Positions 1 to 4,656 of a stretch of DNA of 7,138 bases are shown here, one piece after another. The notes beneath the pieces were generated by a model that was not told the DNA's origin, did not search any database, and saw only the letters and a program-made list of their open reading frames with translations. Positions within the stretch are counted from its first letter, which is position 1, and each line of letters starts with the position of its first letter. The translations under genes were made by a program, and so were the position numbers. Origin of the DNA: Pseudomonadales bacterium (GTDB lineage: Bacteria > Pseudomonadota > Gammaproteobacteria > Pseudomonadales > JAHEIH01); assembly GCA_023255355.1 (NCBI GenBank), contig JALRIU010000178.1, forward strand, positions 1 to 7,138, written 5' to 3'.

Positions 1-124
1 CGGCTGTATTGATCCGCTTACCTGACGACAGACGCTCCATGGCCTGTGACATTTCGTCGCCCGATTTTACCAGTTGTCGCTGTGCATTTAGCGCACTGAT
101 ATTGGTATTAATGATTAATGGCAT
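1..124 (-). CDS. fliC: Flagellin, N-terminal part (runs off the left edge)
   Basis: Only the first 41 codons are present. Read on the minus strand they begin MPLIINTNISALNAQRQL, with ERLSSGKRIN at residues 30-39. This is the classic conserved D0 N-terminus of bacterial flagellin (NTN-SALNAQ-L and RLSSG-RIN), the helical part that packs in the filament core and is bound during export. A ribosome binding site GGAG lies about 9 bases upstream (revcomp of 134-137). Upstream, at 209-224, is a strong sigma-54 promoter, giving a leader of about 75 bases. The gene is divergent from two fliS chaperone genes, whose products normally bind the flagellin C-terminus. The identity as flagellin is seen directly. 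Which paralogue it is, and whether the rest is intact, cannot be seen. Confidence 0.95.
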   Translation of the reverse strand, partial: MPLIINTNISALNAQRQLVKSGDEMSQAMERLSSGKRINTA

Positions 125-208
125 GGCTGTTTACTCCACTGTTTAAATTTGTAAAACCGCACTTGGTTGTGAGTAGGGCGGCAAAAAATCATGTCCTGTG
201 GTTGGTAC

Positions 209-224
209 AGCAAAGGCTGTGCCA
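209..224 (-). promoter_or_regulatory. Sigma-54 promoter of the flagellin gene
   Basis: On the minus strand the sequence reads TGGCACAGCCTTTGCT. This matches the RpoN consensus TGGCAC-N5-TTGCW at every fixed position, with correct -24 GG to -12 GC spacing. The predicted start is near 199, about 75 bases before the flagellin ATG. Sigma-54 flagellin promoters driven by a FlrC/FleR-type activator are known for Vibrio flaA. No sigma-28 promoter was seen on this strand between here and the flagellin start. The element also sits in an imperfect inverted repeat, TGGTACAGC / GCTGTGCCA. Confidence 0.85.
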
Positions 225-302
225 TTTTTGATTTATTGGGCTTAACGCATTGAAAAATAATGGTTGTTTTTATTTTTTCGTAGATGGGTTTTTGCTGTGG
301 TC

Positions 303-325
303 AAAAAATCGGCAATGGTTTGCCG
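303..325 (-). terminator. Possible minus-strand terminator hairpin upstream of flagellin
   Basis: The hairpin CGGCAA-TGGT-TTGCCG (310-325) is preceded on the plus strand by CAAAAAAT. Minus-strand RNA would therefore show a 6-bp stem followed by ATTTTTTG, an intrinsic-terminator layout. It could stop antisense transcription arriving from the fliS side before the flagellin promoter. The same arms belong to the CGGCAA cluster and may instead be a protein-binding palindrome. Confidence 0.3.
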
Positions 326-403
326 CAGGTTTTGCCTCTTGCCGTCAATTTTTTTTCGCAGTATTTTGCCGCTGTTGCCCATCAAAATAATTTAAAAAAG
401 TAT

Positions 404-430
404 TAAAGAGTCTTTGGCGCTAGCCGAAAG
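404..430 (+). promoter_or_regulatory. Sigma-28 (FliA) promoter of fliS1
   Basis: TAAAGAGT, 11 bases, then GCCGAAAG fits the FliA consensus TAAAGTTT-N11-GCCGATAA with exact spacing (TAAA-N15-GCCG). The start is predicted near 437, about 30 bases before the fliS1 ATG at 468. It overlaps the upstream in-frame start codon at 414, which therefore cannot be the true start. Confidence 0.75.
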
Positions 431-467
431 CATAAAGGAACGCAATCTAACGCGAAGGGTGAATACC

Positions 468-866
468 ATGAATGCTTCTTTAGCTATGAAACAATACGGT
501 GCAGTAAGTCGAGATGCGGCTGTTTTAGGTGCCGATTCCCACAACCTTATTTTGTTATTAATGAAGGGTTGTCTTGAGGCTTTGGCGCAAGCTAAGGGTG
601 CATTGCAACAGGGTAATATTGAAATGCGTGGTAAAAAAATCACCCGTGCCAGCGAAATAATTATGGGGTTGCGCGATTTTTTAGATACAGAAAAGGGCGG
701 TGAGTTGGCTCAGAATTTAGATGCGCTGTATGACTATATGGTGCGTGCCCTGTGGGATGCGCACAAGATTCCTTCTGAAGAAAAGATCGATGAGGTCTAT
801 AAACTCATGACTAATGTGGCAAGTGCCTGGGCTGAAATTGGCAACGAGGTGCATGCAAGTAAATAA
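468..866 (+). CDS. fliS: Flagellar export chaperone FliS, first copy (132 aa)
   Basis: FliS is a cytoplasmic four-helix chaperone that binds the C-terminus of newly made flagellin, prevents early polymerisation and helps deliver it to the flagellar export gate. The protein begins MNASLAMKQYG. It carries the family pattern in order: a LILLLMKGCLEAL helix (27-39), ITRASEIIMGLRDFLD (58-73), GGELAQNLDALYDYMVRAL (77-95) and a final EVYKLM...AWAEI helix (109-124). Its length is normal for FliS. I chose the ATG at 468 because AAGGG lies 8 bases upstream and because the earlier in-frame start at 414 falls inside the sigma-28 promoter. A terminator follows at 949-971, so the gene is probably transcribed alone. 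A second, divergent fliS follows. Confidence 0.88.
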   Translation: MNASLAMKQYGAVSRDAAVLGADSHNLILLLMKGCLEALAQAKGALQQGNIEMRGKKITRASEIIMGLRDFLDTEKGGELAQNLDALYDYMVRALWDAHKIPSEEKIDEVYKLMTNVASAWAEIGNEVHASK

Positions 867-948
867 GTTCGATTAGTTGAACTTGTTGCATATTAGTTGG
901 TCTTAATATTAACACAAGGGGCTCTTCTCGATTGTCGCTTGTTTTCCT

Positions 949-971
949 AGGGGGCCTTGGCTCCCTTTTTT
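949..971 (+). terminator. Intrinsic terminator after fliS1
   Basis: AGGGGGC, loop CTTG, GCTCCCT makes a 7-bp stem with one G-U pair, followed directly by a run of T. It separates fliS1 from fliS2 and supports independent transcription units. Confidence 0.7.
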
Positions 972-1030
972 GTTGGGATAATTACACTCAGCACTCTCCT
1001 CCCAAGTGTCTAAATTTTGACCATCAAAGT

Positions 1031-1046
1031 TGGCACAGCAAATGCA
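1031..1046 (+). promoter_or_regulatory. Sigma-54 promoter of fliS2
   Basis: TGGCACAGCAAATGCA has a perfect -24 element TGGCAC and a -12 element ATGCA at the correct 12-base GG-to-GC distance; consensus is TTGCW. The predicted start is near 1057, about 34 bases before the fliS2 ATG. Its first seven bases, TGGCACA, are the same as in the flagellin promoter at 209-224, and both continue with GC. Confidence 0.78.
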
Positions 1047-1090
1047 TTACCCATTGTGAGCGTTTATTACGCCATAATGAGGATGAAATT

Positions 1091-1474
1091 ATGAATGCAA
1101 TTAACCACACTCTTTTAGCTCAAGCTGAAAATTCGTCATACCACGCAATTAAGTTAATGATGGCTCGTGGTCTTGATTACATGCAAAAAGCAGCGGATGC
1201 GTTTGATGCCGGTAATGGCGAGGGCTGGTGTCAGTCTATCGTTAAAGCCCATCAGATTATTTCAGGCCTACGCGCTAGCCTTGATTTAGATAGCGGTAGC
1301 ATCGCTGATAATTTGGATGGTTTATACGAGTATATGCTGGCACGTTTAAACGTTGCTTTTGAAGATATCGATACCTCTGCTTTATCGGAAGTCTATGATT
1401 TACTTGAAGAAGTAAAGTTAGGCTGGGATGGCATTGAAGACTTTGCGGTAGCTACAGCAGCCCATACCGCTTAG
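1091..1474 (+). CDS. fliS: Flagellar export chaperone FliS, second copy (127 aa)
   Basis: This is a second FliS-family protein, clearly diverged from the first. Conserved blocks are YHAIKLMMARGLDYMQKAADAF (18-39, an amphipathic first helix), IVKAHQIISGLRASLDL (50-66), IADNLDGLYEYMLARLN (71-87) and ALSEVYDLLEEVKLGW (97-112). It lacks the GGE signature, having SGSIADNL instead. The start at 1091 is supported by AGGA about 8 bases upstream and by the sigma-54 promoter at 1031-1046. The open frame continues upstream to 932, but that stretch contains the fliS1 terminator and this promoter. Possible roles are a chaperone for a second flagellin, or an early-expressed chaperone paired with the sigma-54 flagellin; both are inference. 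Confidence 0.85.
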   Translation: MNAINHTLLAQAENSSYHAIKLMMARGLDYMQKAADAFDAGNGEGWCQSIVKAHQIISGLRASLDLDSGSIADNLDGLYEYMLARLNVAFEDIDTSALSEVYDLLEEVKLGWDGIEDFAVATAAHTA

Positions 1475-1488
1475 TTGTAACAAAACAG

Positions 1489-1515
1489 TAAAGTATCCCG
1501 TGCACTTGCCGATAG
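1489..1515 (+). promoter_or_regulatory. Sigma-28 (FliA) promoter of the fliT-like gene
   Basis: TAAAGTAT, 11 bases, then GCCGATAG is nearly the full FliA consensus (TAAAGTTT-N11-GCCGATAA). It begins 15 bases after the fliS2 stop. The predicted start is near 1522, leaving a leader of about 49 bases. That leader contains a 6-bp hairpin, GATGAG (1528-1533) / CTCATC (1542-1547), ahead of the ribosome binding site. Confidence 0.82.
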
Positions 1516-1570
1516 ATTAAGTGTGCGGATGAGGGGTGTTTCTCATCTGTTAATCAGAAGGAGAGTGCCC

Positions 1571-1825
1571 GTGAACTGTGTATCGTTATTGCCAAAAATT
1601 TTCCATGCAATTCGTCTTGAATTGTTAGATGCAACGCGAATCGAGGCCTGGGATACTGTCCGTGAATTAGATCACCGTATGGGTGATCTGATTGATCGTT
1701 GCATGGCAGATGAGTCTATTTCTAAGGCCGAATTAGCCCGTGAAATTAGCCGCAATATGCAGTTGTACAAATATATTTTGCACGTGAGTGCTAGCCCTGA
1801 TTTATTTGCGGGTCATTCAGAATAA
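1571..1825 (+). CDS. Small FliT-like flagellar chaperone (84 aa)
   Basis: The protein is short, all-helical in character and hydrophilic. The central stretch AWDTVRELDHRMGDLID (26-42) followed by a second helix AREISRNMQLYKYIL (56-70) resembles the helical-hairpin pattern of FliT, the cytoplasmic chaperone for the filament cap FliD. Its place between fliS and fleQ is the usual one for fliT in polarly flagellated gammaproteobacteria. The GTG start at 1571 is chosen because AAGGAG (1558-1563) lies 7 bases upstream. The open frame can be extended to an ATG at 1523, but that codon coincides with the predicted sigma-28 transcription start. Similarity is at pattern level only, so it could be another small flagellar protein. 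No fliD is seen in the window. Confidence 0.6.
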   Translation: MNCVSLLPKIFHAIRLELLDATRIEAWDTVRELDHRMGDLIDRCMADESISKAELAREISRNMQLYKYILHVSASPDLFAGHSE

Positions 1826-1833
1826 GCATTTTA

Positions 1834-1890
1834 GGGTGTTATCAAAATAAACACCCAATGTGTCAAAAAAATCACGCCATTTTTATGGCG
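1834..1890 (+). terminator. Tandem hairpins between fliT-like gene and fleQ, possible weak terminators
   Basis: GGGTGTT (1834-1840) pairs with AACACCC (1850-1856), and CGCCAT (1875-1880) pairs with ATGGCG (1885-1890) across a TTTT loop. The second is followed only by AATTTATC, so neither is a strong plus-strand terminator. A run of seven A (1865-1871) before the second would make a T-rich tail only in minus-strand RNA. They may end or attenuate the sigma-28 transcript. Confidence 0.35.
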
Positions 1891-1910
1891 AATTTATCAA
1901 ATATGGTCTA

Positions 1911-1937
1911 AACCTAAGTAAACACATTTATTAGGTT
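1911..1937 (+). promoter_or_regulatory. Hairpin sequestering the fleQ ribosome binding site
   Basis: AACCTAA (1911-1917) pairs with TTAGGTT (1931-1937), and TAAA (1919-1922) pairs with TTTA (1927-1930) around a CACA loop, with only G1918 bulged. This gives 11 base pairs in 27 bases. The only Shine-Dalgarno-like AGG (1933-1935), six bases before the fleQ ATG, is inside the stem, so translation may depend on opening it. It could alternatively be a DNA operator palindrome. Confidence 0.5.
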
Positions 1938-1941
1938 AACC

Positions 1942-3564
1942 ATGAGCTCTTCTCAACACAGAACAGTCATTATTATTGACGACGGTAGTGACGTCGTCAA
2001 ACAGCTAAAGTTGGTTGTTGAGTTCATGGGTGTTAATGTTCACATGCTCTTCATTGAAGACTGTCTCAACAATGATGGTCATCTCCCTGGGTTTGTAGAT
2101 CAGGCGCGTCTTTGTTTTATTAATTACAACGAAGACAATCTTGCTAATACCTTTAACGCTATTGATGCCCTGCTAAAACGAGAAGTCAGGATGCCCTTTG
2201 TGTTGATGGGGCATGGTGGCAATGTCGAAGACATGAGCTTTGTTATCAGTGGTTTCTTGAAGATACCTACCTTTGACCAGTTGCAACAACAGTTTTATGC
2301 GGCGGATGCCCACTGGAACCGATTAAGTAAGACCCACGCCCTACAGGGCTATATCATCGAAGAAATCGAGCAGGTGTTGGCAGATATTGGTGCCGGCGTT
2401 GATAATCAAGATGTTAATTTGCAGGCCTTGCCGGTCGCCTCTAAGGTTGTTAAAAACCTTAACGAAAACTCGCTTAAACTGCTTGATGAAACCCTAGTGG
2501 GGCATTGTGAGCCCATGCAACACGTTAAGCAGATGATTGTTCGCGTGCACGATAAAAACGCCTCGGTATTGATTACCGGTGAGTCTGGTACCGGTAAAGA
2601 GGTTGTCGCTCGAATATTGCACGATCTGTCACCGCGCCGAAATAAAGCCTTTGTGCCAGTTAACTGTGGGGCAATTCCTGCTGAATTGTTAGAGAGCGAA
2701 TTATTTGGTCACGAAAAGGGCGCTTTTACTGGTGCTATTGCCGCTCGCGCAGGGCGGTTTGAAATTGCCGAGGGTGGCACTATTTTTCTGGATGAGATCG
2801 GCGATATGCCGCTCAATATGCAGGTCAAGATTTTGCGGGTCTTGCAAGAGCGTATTTTTGAACGAGTTGGGGCGACTAAAAGCCGTGAGTGTGATGTGCG
2901 GGTGATCGCGGCTACCCACCGCAATCTTGATGAGATGATCGAAAACAATACCTTTAGGGCCGATTTGTTTTATCGCTTGAATGTGTTTCCTATAGAGGTC
3001 CCGGCACTGCGAGAGCGCGTTACCGACTTGCCGTTGTTGATTCCTGTGTTGGTTAAGCGCCTAGGTGAGCAACACCAAACCTATATTGAATTTAATCAGG
3101 ACGCTATCGAGTCATTAGCTCGCCACCCCTGGCCGGGTAATATTCGTGAGCTCTCTAACCTGTTAGAACGTCTCTTGATTATGTATCCAGAAGAAGTCAT
3201 CACTATTAGTCACCTGCCTTCAAAATATCGGTACAGCATTCATGGCGAGGCGCTTGTGCCAAATATGCCTGAGCCTGTATATCAGCAGGATGTCGCTGTC
3301 GAAACCGCGCATAGTACCAGTGAGGTAACCGCCTCAGAACGAGCAGCCTTGTTTGCAGAGCCTGAGACCATGGTTATCCCACAAGCTGAGATAGATATCA
3401 GCGATGGTATCGATTTAAAAGAACACGTGGCGACGATTGAAAAAACATTGATTCAAAGGGCGCTTGATGAGTCTGAAGGTATTGTGGCGAGGGCTGCCGA
3501 GCTCTTACAAATGCGCCGAACCACCCTTGTGGAAAAGATGCGCAAATATGACATGAGCCGTTAA
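1942..3564 (+). CDS. fleQ: FleQ/FlrA-type flagellar master regulator, sigma-54 activator (540 aa)
   Basis: This enhancer-binding protein starts the polar flagellar cascade by activating sigma-54 RNA polymerase. Domains: a degenerate receiver-like FleQ domain (about 7-125); an AAA+ domain (about 184-410) with Walker A GESGTGKE (213-220), the sigma-54 loop GAFTGA (260-265), Walker B GTIFLDEIGD (279-288) and the arginine-finger region FRADLFYRLN (338-347); and a Fis-type HTH ending RRTTLVEKMRKYDMSR (525-540), very close to Pseudomonas FleQ. Where Pseudomonas FleQ has LFRSLVG, whose arginine contacts c-di-GMP, this protein has LDETLVG (181-187). The later c-di-GMP arginine in VVAR (224) is kept. 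The linker between AAA+ and HTH (about 431-490) is long and the protein exceeds the roughly 490 aa of Pseudomonas FleQ. The ATG at 1942 fits the start of the receiver fold. Confidence 0.93.
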   Translation: MSSSQHRTVIIIDDGSDVVKQLKLVVEFMGVNVHMLFIEDCLNNDGHLPGFVDQARLCFINYNEDNLANTFNAIDALLKREVRMPFVLMGHGGNVEDMSFVISGFLKIPTFDQLQQQFYAADAHWNRLSKTHALQGYIIEEIEQVLADIGAGVDNQDVNLQALPVASKVVKNLNENSLKLLDETLVGHCEPMQHVKQMIVRVHDKNASVLITGESGTGKEVVARILHDLSPRRNKAFVPVNCGAIPAELLESELFGHEKGAFTGAIAARAGRFEIAEGGTIFLDEIGDMPLNMQVKILRVLQERIFERVGATKSRECDVRVIAATHRNLDEMIENNTFRADLFYRLNVFPIEVPALRERVTDLPLLIPVLVKRLGEQHQTYIEFNQDAIESLARHPWPGNIRELSNLLERLLIMYPEEVITISHLPSKYRYSIHGEALVPNMPEPVYQQDVAVETAHSTSEVTASERAALFAEPETMVIPQAEIDISDGIDLKEHVATIEKTLIQRALDESEGIVARAAELLQMRRTTLVEKMRKYDMSR

Positions 3565-3579
3565 TTTGGTTTGATGACG

Positions 3580-3593
3580 GGTAATTGTTTACC
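3580..3593 (+). terminator. Weak hairpin after fleQ
   Basis: GGTAA-TTGT-TTACC forms a 5-bp stem, and a T run appears only nine bases later. It is 16 bases past the fleQ stop and is at best a weak terminator. Confidence 0.25.
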
Positions 3594-3612
3594 AATCTAA
3601 TTTTTAGCATGC

Positions 3613-3634
3613 AAAAAAACGGGCAAATGCCCGT
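3613..3634 (-). terminator. Intrinsic terminator of the minus-strand secreted-protein gene
   Basis: In minus-strand orientation ACGGGC-ATTT-GCCCGT is followed by a run of T (A run at 3613-3619 on the plus strand). The 6-bp GC-rich stem with U-tail lies about 25 bases past the stop of the gene at 3660-4175. The same stem may also stop fleQ transcripts, though without a plus-strand T tail. Confidence 0.8.
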
Positions 3635-3659
3635 AAAAGAGTAAAAATACTCGAGAAAT

Positions 3660-4175
3660 CTAGCGGATATTGCGGTTGGTGGCGATATCATCAAAGTGAC
3701 TGATATCAGCGTCGTAAGCAAGGCTCATAAGTTCGTTAAGTAAAAAGTTTGCATCGATATTTTCACCCAGTCCTTGGTAGCTCAACGATATTTTGCTGGT
3801 ACCCATTGCATTGCCTTCAAACTTAGCGCTGATGAAAAACGTGTAGCCATTATCTGGGCTGGTCTTTATGGTGTTTTCATCTTTAATTTCATAATATTCA
3901 CCTGGTTGCGCTCTAAACCCCCACGAACCATCTTTGATTTTACTGTTCAACCATTGTTGACCACCCTCATTTAGCAAGTCTTGATCGTCGCGTAAGCCCC
4001 AGCTATTTTTGGCCATGTAAAAGGCGGTATCAACATCGTAGGGCAAGTGAATAATAATATTTTGCCTTGGGGTAAATTCAGCGCTCTCCAGCGAATAACC
4101 AAAGCCACTGGCATTTGCCAGGGTGCTTAAACCTAGGGTTGCGCAAAATAAAAGGGCGTGTTTTAAAGATTTCAT
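3660..4175 (-). CDS. Secreted protein of unknown function (171 aa)
   Basis: I do not recognise the family. The N-terminus MKSLKHALLFCATLGLSTLANA has a basic start, a hydrophobic core and an ANA-S site near residue 22, a typical Sec signal peptide; its only cysteine is within the signal, so it is not a lipoprotein. The mature part (about 149 aa) is soluble, rich in Asn, Asp, Gly and aromatic residues, with alternating beta-like stretches such as IIIHLPYD (40-47), YTFFISAKF and KISLSYQGLG, suggesting a small periplasmic or secreted beta-rich domain. AAGG lies 7 bases before the ATG and a clear terminator follows, so it is a stand-alone gene. It is convergent with fleQ and divergent from the ydcH-like operon. 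A weak sigma-28-like sequence upstream hints at, but does not prove, flagellar co-regulation. Confidence 0.72.
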   Translation of the reverse strand: MKSLKHALLFCATLGLSTLANASGFGYSLESAEFTPRQNIIIHLPYDVDTAFYMAKNSWGLRDDQDLLNEGGQQWLNSKIKDGSWGFRAQPGEYYEIKDENTIKTSPDNGYTFFISAKFEGNAMGTSKISLSYQGLGENIDANFLLNELMSLAYDADISHFDDIATNRNIR

Positions 4176-4233
4176 AAGACTACCTTTGGGTGTTTAAGTT
4201 AAGTGTAGGCGGTCTTAAAAATGTGGTTATATT

Positions 4234-4260
4234 GATTGGGCGCAAGACTTGGCTGTTTTA
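4234..4260 (-). promoter_or_regulatory. Weak sigma-28-like promoter of the secreted-protein gene
   Basis: On the minus strand TAAA (4260-4257), 15 bases, then GCCCAATC (4241-4234) has correct FliA spacing and an exact TAAA, but the -10 matches GCCGATAA poorly. Predicted start is near 4227, 52 bases before the ATG. A sigma-70 -10-like TATAAC overlaps just downstream. Confidence 0.3.
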
Positions 4261-4277
4261 AAAACCAAAAACTATGC

Positions 4278-4332
4278 ACTCAAAAAGCTAAGAGTTTTGA
4301 GTTATTTAGAAGGATGCTTTTTATAACTCAAA
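4278..4332. repeat. Overlapping inverted-repeat arms with alternative pairings
   Basis: A central arm (4295-4305) can pair either with ACTCAAAA (4278-4285, 8 bp) or with ATAACTCAAA (4323-4332, 10 bp perfect with 4296-4305). In addition AAAAAGC (4282-4288) complements GCTTTTT (4316-4322). The pairings are mutually exclusive in part. The element lies between the divergent promoters of the secreted-protein gene and the ydcH-like operon. It could be an operator array or, if transcribed, a switching RNA structure. Confidence 0.45.
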
Positions 4333-4348
4333 TGAACTTGTCCATTTA

Positions 4349-4389
4349 ATGATTCAGATCAAAACACGTTGCTGCTAGCTGATTAGAAT
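4349..4389 (+). promoter_or_regulatory. FNR/Anr-like box and -10 element of the ydcH-dksA-like operon
   Basis: ATGAT-TCAG-ATCAA (4349-4362) matches the FNR/Anr consensus TTGAT-N4-ATCAA at 9 of 10 positions. A -10-like TAGAAT lies at 4384-4389, so transcription should begin near 4396. The box is then centred about 40.5-41.5 bases upstream, the standard position for class II FNR activation, and there is no good -35 element. This predicts induction at low oxygen. Confidence 0.5.
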
Positions 4390-4413
4390 AGGTATCACAC
4401 TCGGGAGAAACCT

Positions 4414-4656
4414 ATGACGATTGAGCACTACGATCTTATTCAAGAATATCCAAAATTTAAAAATACGATTCTGATTCTTAACATGATCGATGCTAATTTT
4501 AAGCGCTTATTTGATGAATACCATGCACTAAGCATGCAATTTAACACTTCGGATGGGGATACAGAATTTGTTGGCACTATCGCCGAAGATGAAGCAAATA
4601 GGCGCCGTCGTTTTCTTAAACATGCCCTATTCGGCATGCTGCAAAATAGTCATTAA
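4414..4656 (+). CDS. Small YdcH/DUF465-family protein (80 aa)
   Basis: The protein fits the DUF465 (YdcH) family pattern: a start of the type hdLi-EyPkfK (HYDLIQEYPKFK, 5-16), then ANFKRLFDEYHAL (27-39), and a C-terminal basic helix RRRRFLKHALFGML (63-76) where the family usually has K/R-RR-LKDelyaml. Members are about 70-80 residues, predicted helical hairpins with no established biochemical role; the length here fits. GGAG lies 6 bases before the ATG. Its stop overlaps the next start by one base (TAATG at 4654-4658), so the two genes are translationally coupled. The FNR-like box upstream suggests expression under low oxygen. Confidence 0.75.
   Translation: MTIEHYDLIQEYPKFKNTILILNMIDANFKRLFDEYHALSMQFNTSDGDTEFVGTIAEDEANRRRRFLKHALFGMLQNSH

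Larger units (their letters stand above)
179..371. promoter_or_regulatory. Cluster of five CGGCAA/TTGCCG hexamers in the flagellin-fliS1 gap
   Basis: The hexamer CGGCAA occurs at 179-184 and 310-315. Its complement TTGCCG occurs at 320-325, 339-344 and 366-371. By chance only a fraction of one copy would be expected in a gap of about 280 bases. The copy at 179-184 lies about 15-20 bases downstream of the predicted flagellin start; the others are 85-150 bases upstream of that promoter, a normal enhancer distance. Binding by a flagellar sigma-54 activator (FleR/FlrC or FleQ type) is an inference. The pair 310-315/320-325 also forms a 6-bp hairpin with a 4-base loop. Otherwise the gap holds no credible gene. 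Confidence 0.4.

Noticed and set aside
311..323. Possible plus-strand sigma-54 promoter GGCAATGGTTTGC ahead of fliS1
   Set aside because: The GG-to-GC distance is one base short and the -24 box lacks the CAC; the FliA promoter at 404-430 is a far better explanation.
344..356. FleQ-box-like half site GTCAAT followed by T run
   Set aside because: Only half of the Pseudomonas GTCAATAAATTGAC box is present, so it is not enough to call a site.
284..406. Open frame of 40 codons on the plus strand starting at ATG 284
   Set aside because: It has no ribosome binding site, overlaps the hexamer array and ends in the FliA -35 element; regulatory content explains the stretch better.
932..1090. N-terminal extension of fliS2 (53 codons)
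   Set aside because: It contains the fliS1 terminator and the sigma-54 promoter, and FliS proteins do not have such an extension.
2701..2948. Open frames on both strands inside fleQ
   Set aside because: They are shadows of the conserved AAA+ coding region.
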